Source of the DNA: Vulcanimicrobiota bacterium
GTDB lineage: Bacteria; Vulcanimicrobiota; Xenobia; Xenobiales; JADMJV01
Direction of reading: 5' to 3'
Assembly: GCA_019637395.1 (NCBI GenBank)
Contig: JAHBVR010000002.1
Location: forward strand, 443,495 to 507,494
Length of the DNA: 64,000 nt
Shown here: positions 23,613 through 31,432 of the stretch, in pieces
Position numbering within the stretch: the first letter of the stretch is position 1
Layout of the letters: every line of letters starts with the position of its first letter
Notes under the pieces: model-generated
What the model saw: only the letters and a program-made list of their open reading frames with translations
The model's database searches: none
Told to the model about the DNA's origin: nothing
Program-made: the position numbers and the translations under genes

Positions 23613-24938
23613 ATGGACGAGATCGAAAAACTACGGGCCGAGGGGGCCTATCTGGACACGGCCAGGTTTACTCTCGACTCGCTTAAAGCTCGCCAGAAGC
23701 TGGCGGGATTCCAGTTGCCCGAATCGGGCCTGTGGCTGGTCAAGCTGGTGCAGGCCGCCGTTGTTCTAAAAGCCCCCTCCATTACCATCGCCTTCGCTCG
23801 CAGCACCGTTAGTGTCCGCTTCGAGGCTGCGAAGCTACCCGAGGCGCAAGATTTGCTCAATCTGGTCATGAGCGGCCAGCTTCCCCAAGAACCGGAAAAG
23901 CTTCACCTGGTCACCGCCCTGCGTTCCTGCGCCAGCGCCACCACCGAGTCAGTCGAATGGCACAGTGGGGGAGGCATGGTCAAGCTGGACGCCCGGGTCA
24001 CACGCACCGGCACCTCAGAACAGCCCGGCTTCCAATTGATCGCCACCCGGCCCCCGCGTGCCCGCACCCTGGCCAGGACGCTGGCCACCTCGGTTTCCCA
24101 CCTGGTGCGCAACACCGCCGAAGAATACGAAGCGGTGGCCCAACGCTGCTGGGTCTGTCCCATCCCCGTCCTTCTGGACGGGCGTCCGCTGCAGCGGGGC
24201 TACGACAGCCCGCTGTTACGCGGCCTGCTCGACACGCCCGGCGAGGTCATCCTGCAATATGAGAAGTCGCGCGCCAATTTGCCCACCTTTTGCGTGGGGA
24301 TACGCCAGATCCCGCCTCTGCCGGGCCGGCCCGCCCTGGCCGCCCTGGAAAGCCGGGCCGAGCTGCGCAGGCCGGTGTTCAAGCAAGGCACTTTTCTGCG
24401 CTGGCGGAACGAGGGCGACTCCATCGGCGCCGCTCTTACCGTCCAGTGCTACCGGGACTGCAAACAGCGCATCGACTTTGTCTGGGACGGAGCGGTGGTG
24501 GCCAGTCACGAGCTGGAGTGGCAGCTGGCCCGGCCCAAATCCTGGCTGGGCCACGGCCAACACCACCTGGGACTCCGGCTGGTTTTTGCTGTCGATGGAG
24601 CGGAGCTTGATCTGAGTCAGTTCGAAGTGCGGGACAAAGCCGCCCTGGCTCGCCAACTGATGGAACAATGCAAACCCGCCCTGCTGGAACTCATCGAGGA
24701 GCTCCTCAACAGAATCAGGGAACTCTACTACGTCCACTTCACCTTCACGGCGGGAAAGGCGGTCGGCCTCGGGCTGGGAACCTACGCCCTTGGTGGTTCC
24801 GCCGTTTGGGGCGCCTGGTTCCTGGCTCCTTTCGGTATTGCGGTGGGAGGAGGAGCCTACGCCTCTCTGCTGAGCTATCGGCATATAGTCCAGGCCTCCC
24901 TCAAAGCGCTCCGAGAGGCCTTGACGGCCCATGCGTAA
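23613..24938 (+). CDS. Uncharacterised 441-residue protein with C-terminal membrane hairpin
   Basis: I do not recognise this protein. The N-terminus (to about 90) contains LWLVKLVQAAVVLKAPSITI, followed by beta-rich segments; WHSGGGMVKLDARVTRTG sits near 112-130. A region of about 200 residues follows with repeated R-x-P and W patterns, then a helical stretch and, at 376-415, a glycine-rich hydrophobic hairpin (AVGLGLGTYALGGSAVWGAW, then FGIAVGGGAYA) before a basic/alanine tail. It may be a membrane-associated enzyme or regulator. Its end overlaps the next gene by 8 bases. Confidence 0.55.
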   Translation: MDEIEKLRAEGAYLDTARFTLDSLKARQKLAGFQLPESGLWLVKLVQAAVVLKAPSITIAFARSTVSVRFEAAKLPEAQDLLNLVMSGQLPQEPEKLHLVTALRSCASATTESVEWHSGGGMVKLDARVTRTGTSEQPGFQLIATRPPRARTLARTLATSVSHLVRNTAEEYEAVAQRCWVCPIPVLLDGRPLQRGYDSPLLRGLLDTPGEVILQYEKSRANLPTFCVGIRQIPPLPGRPALAALESRAELRRPVFKQGTFLRWRNEGDSIGAALTVQCYRDCKQRIDFVWDGAVVASHELEWQLARPKSWLGHGQHHLGLRLVFAVDGAELDLSQFEVRDKAALARQLMEQCKPALLELIEELLNRIRELYYVHFTFTAGKAVGLGLGTYALGGSAVWGAWFLAPFGIAVGGGAYASLLSYRHIVQASLKALREALTAHA

Positions 24939-25341
24939 GTTTCTCTTGCTCCTCATCCTGCTGACCTGGGAGGTTGCCGCGACTCGTATCTTTTTCCGTC
25001 CCCTGGGCGAAGTGCTCACCCCTGAGATCGGCGTGGTACACGCTCGCCTGGCTCAGGTGCGTGTGGAACATCCACATGGATCTTATCAGGTGTTCTGCAC
25101 TCTGGACGAAGTCGAAGTGCTGCGCGGTCCCAGACCGGCCCGCCAGGTGTTGCACAGCTTTTCCACCCGGCTGGAGCGCAATGGCATGCGCGTTTCCCCT
25201 ATCCGCGACGGCTCGGGCCTGGAAACCAGCCTGTCGGAGGGTCAATCCTACTATTTTCTTCTGGATCCTTCCGGCCAGTTGGCGGTGCGCATCGAACCTG
25301 AATCATCGGAGCAGGAGATCAAGAAGTTACTTGACCGTTGA
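24931..25341 (+). CDS. Exported protein of unknown function, 136 residues
   Basis: A clear signal peptide (MRKFLLLLILLTWEVAA) is followed by a compact beta-rich domain (VRVEHPHGSYQVFCTLDEV, ARQVLHSFSTRLERNG, SYYFLLDPSG). No known domain is recognised. It overlaps the 441-residue gene by 8 bases and is followed by the VapBC module with its own control region, so it is probably the last gene of its transcript. Confidence 0.6.
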   Translation: MRKFLLLLILLTWEVAATRIFFRPLGEVLTPEIGVVHARLAQVRVEHPHGSYQVFCTLDEVEVLRGPRPARQVLHSFSTRLERNGMRVSPIRDGSGLETSLSEGQSYYFLLDPSGQLAVRIEPESSEQEIKKLLDR

Positions 25342-25354
25342 CGGCGGGAGAAAT

Positions 25355-25381
25355 TTGAGCTATATCAAAAATATATCTCAA
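25355..25381. promoter_or_regulatory. Operator candidate of the first VapBC module
   Basis: An inverted repeat, TTGAG at 25355-25359 and CTCAA at 25377-25381, encloses the AT-rich TATATC..ATATATC region that could serve as -10 box. It ends 13 bases before the antitoxin ATG. AbrB-type antitoxins usually repress their own promoter through such dyads. Confidence 0.45.
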
Positions 25382-25394
25382 GCCGGAGGCTCCG

Positions 25395-25637
25395 ATGGAC
25401 ATTGCCAAAGTTTTCTGGTCCGGACGCTCACAGGCCGTCCGTCTGCCCAAGGAATACCGGTTCGATTGCGAGGAAGTGCGCATTCGCCGCCAGGGCAACG
25501 CCATCATTCTTGAGCCGGTGACCAGCGACTGGCACTGGCTGGACGCCGCCGTGCGCGAATTGGCGCCCGACTACCTGACTCAACGCGAACAGCCTGGCGA
25601 ACAGAAGCGCCCCGCCCTGGACGAGCTGTTTCCCTGA
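25395..25637 (+). CDS. vapB: VapB-type antitoxin (AbrB/SpoVT fold)
   Basis: The 80-residue protein starts MDIAKVFWSGRSQAVRLPKEY, the typical swapped-hairpin AbrB domain of VapB antitoxins (SGRSQAVRLPKE), with VRIRRQGNAIILEP completing the barrel at residues 31-44. The C-terminal tail, ending ALDELFP, would wrap and inhibit the toxin. GGAGGC is present before the ATG. It is directly followed by vapC with a one-base overlap (TGATG). Confidence 0.9.
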   Translation: MDIAKVFWSGRSQAVRLPKEYRFDCEEVRIRRQGNAIILEPVTSDWHWLDAAVRELAPDYLTQREQPGEQKRPALDELFP

Positions 25638-26032
25638 TGCTGAAATATCTATTGGACACCAACGCAGTCATCTCACTGCTCAAGGACGACCGCCCGGGAT
25701 TGGCGCGCAGACTGCGCCAGTGCTCTCCCGGCGAGGTGGGCATTTCCGCCGTGGTCGCGCATGAACTTTATTTCGGAGCCTTCAAGAGCCAGCGGGTCGA
25801 AGCCAATCTGGCGGTGGTGGACCGGCTCGCTTTCGAAGTGCTGGAACTCACGCGCGCAGACGGCCGTGAGGCCGGGCGAGTGCGCGCCGGGCTGGCCCGG
25901 CTAGGCAAGCCGATCGGCCCCTACGACGTGCTCATCGCCGGACAGGCGCTGGCCCGCAAACTGGTGCTGGTCACCGGCAATTCCAGGGAGTTCTCCCGCG
26001 TCGAGGGCCTGCGCTGGGAGGATTGGGAATGA
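25637..26032 (+). CDS. vapC: VapC-type PIN-domain toxin ribonuclease
   Basis: The 131-residue PIN domain keeps the acidic site: D7 in YLLDTNAVIS, the Glu in SAVVAHELYFGA, the Asp in GPYDVLIAGQAL, and a C-terminal TGNSREFSRVEGL segment. It cleaves RNA, often tRNA or rRNA, when free of antitoxin. Length and motifs are complete, so the toxin should be active. It is coupled to the upstream antitoxin gene. Confidence 0.9.
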   Translation: MLKYLLDTNAVISLLKDDRPGLARRLRQCSPGEVGISAVVAHELYFGAFKSQRVEANLAVVDRLAFEVLELTRADGREAGRVRAGLARLGKPIGPYDVLIAGQALARKLVLVTGNSREFSRVEGLRWEDWE

Positions 26033-26074
26033 ATTCGAGGATCGCCCGCAGCTCGGGACGAAAGGCGCTCGCCT

Positions 26075-28042
26075 ATGAGTCGTAAGTTTTATGTCACCAC
26101 CCCGATCTACTACGTAAACGCCCCGCCCCACATGGGCACGGCCTACACCACTATTCTGGCCGACACGCTGGCTCGCACCAAGCGCATGCTGGGCTACGAC
26201 GCCCTGCTGGTGACCGGCAGCGATGAGCATTCCCAGGGCATCGCCGACAAGGCCGCCGCCGAGGGCATGCACCCCGAAGAATTCTGCCGCCGTTTCATTC
26301 CCCAGTTTCACGACGCCTGGAAGCTGCTCAACATCGGACCCTACAAGTTTTGCCGCACTTCCAGCCCCGAACACAAAGCGGTGGTGCAATCCTTCTTTCA
26401 GAAAATTCACGCCAAGGGCGACATCTACAAGGCGGAGTACTCCGGCTGGTATCACACGACCGACAACAAGTTCGTGGACGAAGGCGACCTGCCGGAAAAG
26501 CCCGAGGAGCACCCCAACCTCAAGTTTCTCACTGAGGACGCCTACTGGTTCAAGCTCAGCGCCTACGAGGAAAAGCTCATGGCCTGGCACGAGGCCCATC
26601 CCGAAGCCATCATCCCGGGCTTCCGCCGTAACGAAATGCTGCAGCGCATCCGCGAAGGCCTGCGCGATCTGTGTATTTCCAGGTCATCCACCAACTGGGG
26701 TATTCCGCTGCCCTGGGACACCGACCATGTTTTTTATGTTTGGGTCGACGCGTTGCTATCCTATTTAACCGGCGCGCAAGGCGGCTACTGGCCCTGCGAC
26801 CTGCACATCATGGCCAAGGACATTCCCTGGTTTCACACCGTCATCTGGCCGGCTATGCTGATGTCAGCTGAAGTTGAACTCCCAAAGCAAGTGCTGGTGC
26901 ACGGTTACTGGAACTTCGCCGGCAGCAAAATGAGCAAGTCCAAGGGCAACGTTTTTCACCCCCAGGATGCCGTCGCCCTGGTCGGTGCCGATGCCGTCCG
27001 CTACTTCTTGCTGCGTGAAGCGCCTCTGGGCCAGGATGGCAACTTCACCGTCAAGGGCCTCTCGGAGCGCTACAACTACGACCTGGCCAACGACTTCGGC
27101 AACCTTTTGCACCGGGCTCTGACCATGGCCGGCCGCTACGTGAACGGTGAAATCGCCGAGTTTCAGCTCAACGGACCACACCAGGAGCTGGAGAATCTGC
27201 GCGCCGAGGTGGCCAGCACAGCCGTGCCGCAGCTCGAAAAACTCGAATTCCGCGAGGCGCTGGAGAACTGCTGGCGGCTGGTGTCGGCCCTCAATCGCTT
27301 CATCGATGAAACCAGGCCCTGGGAGCACGCCAAAAATTCTCCCGAAGCGCTGCCCCCTCTGTTTTCGGTGCTCTTCCGCTCCATCCGCACCCTGCTCTTG
27401 CTGCTTTCCCCCATCATGCCGGCCGCCTGCGACCGCTACTGGATCCAGTTGGGTTTGAATGGCAAGGCCAGCGAACAGCAGTTTACCGCCCTGCAAGCCG
27501 GCTTCCCCCTGGAGGCCCGCCTGCAGAAACCGGAGATCGTCTTCCCAAAACTCGATCTTAAGAACTTAGAAGAGGAATTCATCGTGAAAAAAGAGAGCCT
27601 GACCGGCGAAAAAGTAGAACGTACGGAAGAACCCAACGCCCTGGCTACCGCCGTCAAAACCGTGGCCACGGCCGCCAAAGCTGTGGCCAAAGCCGTCACC
27701 CAAGAAGAAGGCAACGGCCAGATCGAATACGACGACTTCAACAAAGTGCGCCTGATCACGGTGAAAGTGGTTAAAGCGGAAGCCGTGGAAGGCAGCGACA
27801 AGCTCATCCGCCTGACCGTCGATGATGGCCAACGCCAGGATCGCACCATCGTGAGTGGCATTCGCAAGCACTTCACGCCCGAGCATATGGAAGGCCGCAC
27901 CATTTGCATCGTGGACAATCTCAAGCCCCGGAAAATCTTCGGTATCCTTAGCGAAGGCATGATTTTGGCCGCCGGTGACGGCGAAGTGCTGCGCCTGGTC
28001 ACGCCGGAAGGGGAGTTGGCCCCGGGTGTGCGCGTGGGCTAA
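26075..28042 (+). CDS. metG: Methionyl-tRNA synthetase
   Basis: The 655-residue class I synthetase shows YYVNAPPHMGTAYTTI with the HIGH-box region, KMSKSKGN at about 285-292, the anticodon-binding helical domain (350-480) and a C-terminal EMAP-type tRNA-binding domain (about 550-655, IEYDDFNKVRLITVKVVKAE). It lacks the Cys4 zinc knuckle of some MetRS, as in the MetG2 type. The HIGH box reads H-M-G-T: the last residue is Thr instead of His or Asn. A Lys/Ala-rich linker of about 40 residues separates anticodon and EMAP domains. It charges tRNA-Met in the cytoplasm. Confidence 0.95.
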   Translation: MSRKFYVTTPIYYVNAPPHMGTAYTTILADTLARTKRMLGYDALLVTGSDEHSQGIADKAAAEGMHPEEFCRRFIPQFHDAWKLLNIGPYKFCRTSSPEHKAVVQSFFQKIHAKGDIYKAEYSGWYHTTDNKFVDEGDLPEKPEEHPNLKFLTEDAYWFKLSAYEEKLMAWHEAHPEAIIPGFRRNEMLQRIREGLRDLCISRSSTNWGIPLPWDTDHVFYVWVDALLSYLTGAQGGYWPCDLHIMAKDIPWFHTVIWPAMLMSAEVELPKQVLVHGYWNFAGSKMSKSKGNVFHPQDAVALVGADAVRYFLLREAPLGQDGNFTVKGLSERYNYDLANDFGNLLHRALTMAGRYVNGEIAEFQLNGPHQELENLRAEVASTAVPQLEKLEFREALENCWRLVSALNRFIDETRPWEHAKNSPEALPPLFSVLFRSIRTLLLLLSPIMPAACDRYWIQLGLNGKASEQQFTALQAGFPLEARLQKPEIVFPKLDLKNLEEEFIVKKESLTGEKVERTEEPNALATAVKTVATAAKAVAKAVTQEEGNGQIEYDDFNKVRLITVKVVKAEAVEGSDKLIRLTVDDGQRQDRTIVSGIRKHFTPEHMEGRTICIVDNLKPRKIFGILSEGMILAAGDGEVLRLVTPEGELAPGVRVG

Positions 28043-28841
28043 GCTCCTCACAGGCGGCCTGGCGCTGCTCTGGCTGACCGTTCCGGCTTGGGCGCAGGAA
28101 GTGCGCAGCCTGGGCGATCGCAAAGCCTGGGTTCGCCCCTCTCCGGAGAAGGGAGGCCCGGCCCTGGTGGTACTGCATGCCAGCGCCTCCACGGCTGGCC
28201 AGATCGAGCGCCTGACCGGTTTTTCCCAATTGGAAGAGAAGCTGACCCTGGTCTATCCCGAGGCCGCCGAGGGCGGCTGGAATGACGGCCGTCCCGACGC
28301 TTTTCCAGCCCATGGACAGCAAGATGACGTGGCTTTTGTCGATCAATGCTTGAATCTGGCCGTCACCGAGTACGGCGCCGATTCCCGGCGTCTTTTTGTG
28401 GTGGGATTCGATAGCGGCGGCGACCTGGCGCTGCTCTGTGGACTGCGCCTGAGCCACCTGGCCGGAGTAGCCAGTTGTATGGGAGGCCTTTCGCCGGCCC
28501 TGGGGGCATCTTCCACTACTCCGCTGCTTTGCATCAACTCGGAATCCGACCCCTGCTTTCCCTTTCAAGGCGGGCCCATCCGTTACTTCGGCGGCCGCTC
28601 GCGGGGACAGATCCTGGCTTCGGACGAACTCATGCGGCGCTGGACCGGTCAACTCCAGCCCACCGCGGTGGACGGAATCAAAGAAAGCTGGGGCCCGAAA
28701 GCGGTGCGTTATCGTCTGAAGAGCGCCGGCCACCTCTGGCCCGGGACCGAAGCTCCTGTGTCCGAGCAGATGTTTGGACCGCTGGCTCGGGAGCTCAACG
28801 CCACCCAGGTCATCTGGGACTTCTTCAGGGGATTGCCATGA
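28026..28841 (+). CDS. Exported alpha/beta hydrolase, LpqC/feruloyl-esterase/PHB-depolymerase-like
   Basis: From GTG 28026 the protein has 271 residues and a signal peptide (LLTGGLALLWLTVPAWA) with cleavage before QEV. The alpha/beta-hydrolase core shows ALVVLHASAS as the oxyanion strand, the segment FVDQCLNLAVTEYGADSRRLFVVGFDSGG with a nucleophile elbow G-F-D-S-G, and LKSAGHLWPG with the catalytic His. Secreted esterases of the LpqC type have G-x-S-x-G; here the elbow is GFDSGG, so Ser follows an Asp as in some PHB depolymerases. It overlaps the metG stop. Confidence 0.72.
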   Translation: MCAWAKLLTGGLALLWLTVPAWAQEVRSLGDRKAWVRPSPEKGGPALVVLHASASTAGQIERLTGFSQLEEKLTLVYPEAAEGGWNDGRPDAFPAHGQQDDVAFVDQCLNLAVTEYGADSRRLFVVGFDSGGDLALLCGLRLSHLAGVASCMGGLSPALGASSTTPLLCINSESDPCFPFQGGPIRYFGGRSRGQILASDELMRRWTGQLQPTAVDGIKESWGPKAVRYRLKSAGHLWPGTEAPVSEQMFGPLARELNATQVIWDFFRGLP

Positions 28842-29200
28842 GGCGTTTTCTCTCGTCGGCAGCCGTGGCTTTCGGCCTGGTAGGGTTTTTCGTGGCCGTG
28901 GCCGGCGTCTTCGGCCCGCACCTGCATCATGTCGCGGAGCGGCCCATTCCGCCTTCGCCCACTTCCGACTATATCGGTGACTGGGAGTGCGAAACGCGCA
29001 ACCTGGACCTGCATATCACCGGCGCGGGCCAGTCACTCACCGTCACCGGCCTGGACACTTCCCCGGTCACTTTCGAGCGCCAGAGCGATACCCAGCCCTT
29101 CCACGAAAGGAACGGAGAACGGAGGTTGCTGGCCAAGTTCAAGCACCTCTCGGTGACGCTGGCCGACGGCAAAGAATATGGCTTCCGGCTGCGCGAATGA
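28838..29200 (+). CDS. Membrane-anchored protein of unknown function, 120 residues
   Basis: The ATG overlaps the hydrolase stop (ATGA). One N-terminal membrane helix (SAAVAFGLVGFFVAVAGVF, about 7-25) anchors a small beta domain starting YIGDWECETRNLDLHITGAG and ending LADGKEYGFRLRE. It resembles the next gene product in plan: both have an anchor and a G-x-W-containing beta domain (IGDWEC versus VGTWRN), so the two may be divergent paralogues. Confidence 0.6.
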   Translation: MRRFLSSAAVAFGLVGFFVAVAGVFGPHLHHVAERPIPPSPTSDYIGDWECETRNLDLHITGAGQSLTVTGLDTSPVTFERQSDTQPFHERNGERRLLAKFKHLSVTLADGKEYGFRLRE

Positions 29201-29556
29201 TGCGCAACCTGCTGATCGTCCTGGGATTCATGCTCTGCTTCGTGGTCGGGGGAGTGGGGGTCAGCCGCTACCTTTCCAGTCAGGGTAAAACCCCCTTCCT
29301 CAAGGCCAGCGCCGCCGACCTGGTCGGAACCTGGCGGAACAAGGCCACCGAGCTGAAAGTCGAAGCCAGCGGGGATACCCTCATGGTCGACCGAGCCGAC
29401 TACGTGCGTGACGGTAAAGCCGCCCGCTGGGTGGAAAAGACCCCCCAGACAAAAGTCCCGCGCGTCCTGGAGTGGAACGGCTCCACTCTGCAATTGACTA
29501 CCGTTGACGACACCGGCCAGCGCCGCTCCGAGATTCTGGAAAAAGCCAGGAAATAG
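29197..29556 (+). CDS. Membrane-anchored protein of unknown function, 119 residues
   Basis: It starts with an ATG overlapping the previous stop (ATGA) and has one N-terminal anchor (LLIVLGFMLCFVVGGVGV). The beta domain begins LVGTWRNKATELKVEASGDTL and includes VLEWNGSTLQLTTVDDTG, a lipocalin-like or copper-resistance-like pattern of short strands. No named family is recognised. It shares the layout of the preceding protein. Confidence 0.6.
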   Translation: MMRNLLIVLGFMLCFVVGGVGVSRYLSSQGKTPFLKASAADLVGTWRNKATELKVEASGDTLMVDRADYVRDGKAARWVEKTPQTKVPRVLEWNGSTLQLTTVDDTGQRRSEILEKARK

Positions 29557-29650
29557 CCACCACAGGTGGTCGGCAACACAGACACTGGTGGCGGCCCCCG
29601 CAACCCGGGCCGGCTCGCCCTCAATTCGAAAGAACGTGCTAGAATGGCTG

Positions 29651-30220
29651 ATGTCCATTTTGGAGAGGATGGTCCAGGCCGTGGAAAGGGTTCGACAGCG
29701 CCTGTTGAGAGCCAGCCGGGCGCTGGACCAGGCTGGTATTGCTTATGCCGTCATCGGGGGCAACGCGGTTGCGGCCTGGGTCGCCCGCGTCGACGAATCA
29801 GCCGTGCGCAATACTCAGGATGTGGACATGCTGTTAAACCGGAGTCAGTTGGAGTCCGCTATTCAGGCCATGAGTCGGGCGGGGTTCGTCTTTCGCCATG
29901 TGGCCGGAGTCGATCTTTTTCTCGACGGTCCCGACGCTAAAGCCCGCGATGCCGTTCACATCATCTTTGCCGGCGAAAAGGTTCGACCGGATTACGCCGA
30001 GGCCGCTCCATCCCTGGCCGAGGCGCAACGCCTGGACGAAATTTCCGTCCTCTCCCTACCGGCTCTGGTAAGGATGAAGTTGACCTCTCATCGTGACAAG
30101 GACCGCACCCATTTGCGAGATCTGATCGAAGTCGGGTTGATCGACTCAGCCTGGGTAGCGGCGCTCCCCCCCGTATTAGGGGAACGTCTTCAGGCTATCC
30201 TGGACAACCCCGAGGGCTGA
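29651..30220 (+). CDS. Nucleotidyltransferase-fold protein
   Basis: The 189-residue protein has the nucleotidyltransferase signature GGNAVAAWVA (about 35-44) and NTQDVDMLL with the paired Asp residues, plus LSLPALVRMKLTSHRDKDRTHLRDLIEVG near the C-terminus, as in AbiEii/MNT-like families. These proteins transfer nucleotides to RNA or protein and often act as toxins or antitoxins. No HEPN partner is next to it. TAGAAT stands five bases before this ATG, which suggests a leaderless transcript and supports the start. Confidence 0.72.
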   Translation: MSILERMVQAVERVRQRLLRASRALDQAGIAYAVIGGNAVAAWVARVDESAVRNTQDVDMLLNRSQLESAIQAMSRAGFVFRHVAGVDLFLDGPDAKARDAVHIIFAGEKVRPDYAEAAPSLAEAQRLDEISVLSLPALVRMKLTSHRDKDRTHLRDLIEVGLIDSAWVAALPPVLGERLQAILDNPEG

Positions 30221-30349
30221 GCACGGCTTCTCAGAAGAAGGGGAGGGAGCCTGAGGTTGGCGGACGGCGTCAAGCAAATTCTCGCGACGCGGGGATACTT
30301 CCAGCAGTTGGGCCAGCTGGGCTTCGGTCAGTTGAATCAAAGTGCGCAT
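30176..30349 (-). pseudogene. Relic of a ribbon-helix-helix antitoxin gene
   Basis: This 57-codon frame starts MRTLIQLTEAQLAQLLEVSPRRE, which matches the N-terminus of the intact antitoxin at 30767-31006 (MRTTIELSEHQRAQLLELAARRG) in 11 of the first 18 positions. After residue 31 the similarity is lost and the frame runs into the antisense of the nucleotidyltransferase gene. It is probably the remaining head of a duplicated antitoxin gene. Confidence 0.45.
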
Positions 30350-30386
30350 CCCGTTATCTTAGCACGTCCGGGCAAGGTTATTTTAT

Positions 30387-30770
30387 TCAAGCCAGAGTCC
30401 CCAGGCTTAAACCTGCCACGCGTTCAAAATAGCCTCGATTTCGAGTCAGCAGGATGGCCTTGTGCTCCAGGGCAATTCCGGCGACAAGGTAATCCGCAGT
30501 CCCTATCGGGTTTCCTTCGGCTTCCAGTTGGAGCCGTATGGAAGCGGCTCGGTTGGCCGCATCCCGGTCCAGCGGCAGGATCACCATGGCCGCCAGCAGG
30601 GCGTCAATCCGTTGGCGTTGCAGGGGACGGCGGGCGCCGCTCAGCAATTCGAAGGCTGTTACGGAGGTGGTGGCCAGGCGCCCGCTGGCCAGTTCCAGGG
30701 AGATCCGACTGGCGGACGGTTCCTTGCCGTGGAGGGCGTCGATCAAGACGTCGGTGTCGGCCAGAATCAT
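30387..30770 (-). CDS. vapC: VapC-type PIN-domain toxin ribonuclease (second module)
   Basis: The 127-residue PIN domain has ILADTDVLIDALHG with the first acidic residues at D5 and D7, the Glu in VTAFELLSGAR, the Asp in GTADYLVAGIAL and LTRNRGYFERVAGL at the C-terminus. All four acidic positions appear present, so it is likely active. The ATG overlaps the stop of the antitoxin gene (ATGA). Confidence 0.9.
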   Translation of the reverse strand: MILADTDVLIDALHGKEPSASRISLELASGRLATTSVTAFELLSGARRPLQRQRIDALLAAMVILPLDRDAANRAASIRLQLEAEGNPIGTADYLVAGIALEHKAILLTRNRGYFERVAGLSLGTLA

Positions 30771-31006
30771 CGCCAGGAGCTCCGGCTTTTCTTCAGTGTT
30801 TCGAGCAGATCGGCCGCTTCCTCGTGGCTGAAACTGCCGATGGTGTCCAGGGCAGCGCGGATCGTGGTATGCTGGTTGGCGTTGCTCTTCAAATAAAGCT
30901 CGACGGCCTCTTGAATAATTTTGGAAAACCCTCTTTCCCCGCGCCGGGCGGCCAGTTCCAGGAGTTGAGCTCGTTGATGTTCCGAGAGTTCAATGGTGGT
31001 GCGCAC
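30767..31006 (-). CDS. Ribbon-helix-helix antitoxin
   Basis: The 79-residue protein starts MRTTIELSEHQRAQLLELAARRG, the ribbon strand and first helix of a CopG/RHH fold, followed by FSKIIQEAVELYLKS (second helix). The C-terminal tail with SFSHEEAADLLETLKKSR likely neutralises the PIN toxin encoded next. The start is GTG, located inside the first operator repeat, which suggests tight autoregulation. Confidence 0.85.
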   Translation of the reverse strand: MRTTIELSEHQRAQLLELAARRGERGFSKIIQEAVELYLKSNANQHTTIRAALDTIGSFSHEEAADLLETLKKSRSSWR

Positions 31007-31034
31007 ATTCCAATGCTAACATGCATTCCAATGC
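31005..31034. promoter_or_regulatory. Duplicated operator of the second VapBC module
   Basis: Two copies of (G/A)CATTCCAATGC, at 31005-31016 and 31023-31034, are 18 bases apart. Each is a dyad of CATT and AATG arms around CC. The first overlaps the antitoxin start codon. Paired short dyads are the usual binding sites of RHH antitoxins. Confidence 0.6.
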
Positions 31035-31067
31035 AGGACAAGCCTGGTCTGTAAGAAAGCTTTCGCT

Positions 31068-31376
31068 ATGAACGAAGAGCGCATCAAGACTTTGCAACAA
31101 TTGCTCAAAATGGATCCCACCGACGTTTTCAGCGAGTTCGCCCTGGGCCTGGAATTTCTCGAAGCTCACCCGGAGCTGGCCCAACGCCACTTCTATCTCA
31201 CCCTGGAAAAGGACGATCGCTACGTGGCCGCCTACTTCCAACTGGGTAAGCTCTTTTTCGATCAAGGCAACGAGAAGGCGGCTACCGAGTGGTTGGAAAA
31301 GGGAATCCAGGTAGCCGAAGAAGTCGGTGACGCGCACGCCGCGGGGGAAATGCAAGACTTTCTCGACCAGATTTAA
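31068..31376 (+). CDS. TPR-repeat protein, 102 residues
   Basis: The protein consists of about two and a half TPR units (FSEFALGLEFLEAHPELAQRHF, then VAAYFQLGKLFFDQGNEKAATEWLEKG, then a capping helix). It has no signal peptide and is likely a cytoplasmic adaptor. It is transcribed towards gnd; a strong hairpin separates the two genes. Confidence 0.75.
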   Translation: MNEERIKTLQQLLKMDPTDVFSEFALGLEFLEAHPELAQRHFYLTLEKDDRYVAAYFQLGKLFFDQGNEKAATEWLEKGIQVAEEVGDAHAAGEMQDFLDQI

Positions 31377-31382
31377 AAGCAG

Positions 31383-31419
31383 GGGGTCCTAGGGGGAGAC
31401 GGAGTCCCCCCTAGATCCC
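31383..31419 (+). other. Strong hairpin between the TPR gene and gnd
   Basis: CTAGGGGGA (31389-31397) pairs with TCCCCC(C)TAG (31405-31414) with one bulged C, extended outward by GGGTC/GATCCC. There is no U-run, and AAAGGAGG of gnd follows directly. It may be an mRNA processing or stability element rather than a terminator. Confidence 0.5.
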
Positions 31420-31432
31420 AAAGGAGGCATAA

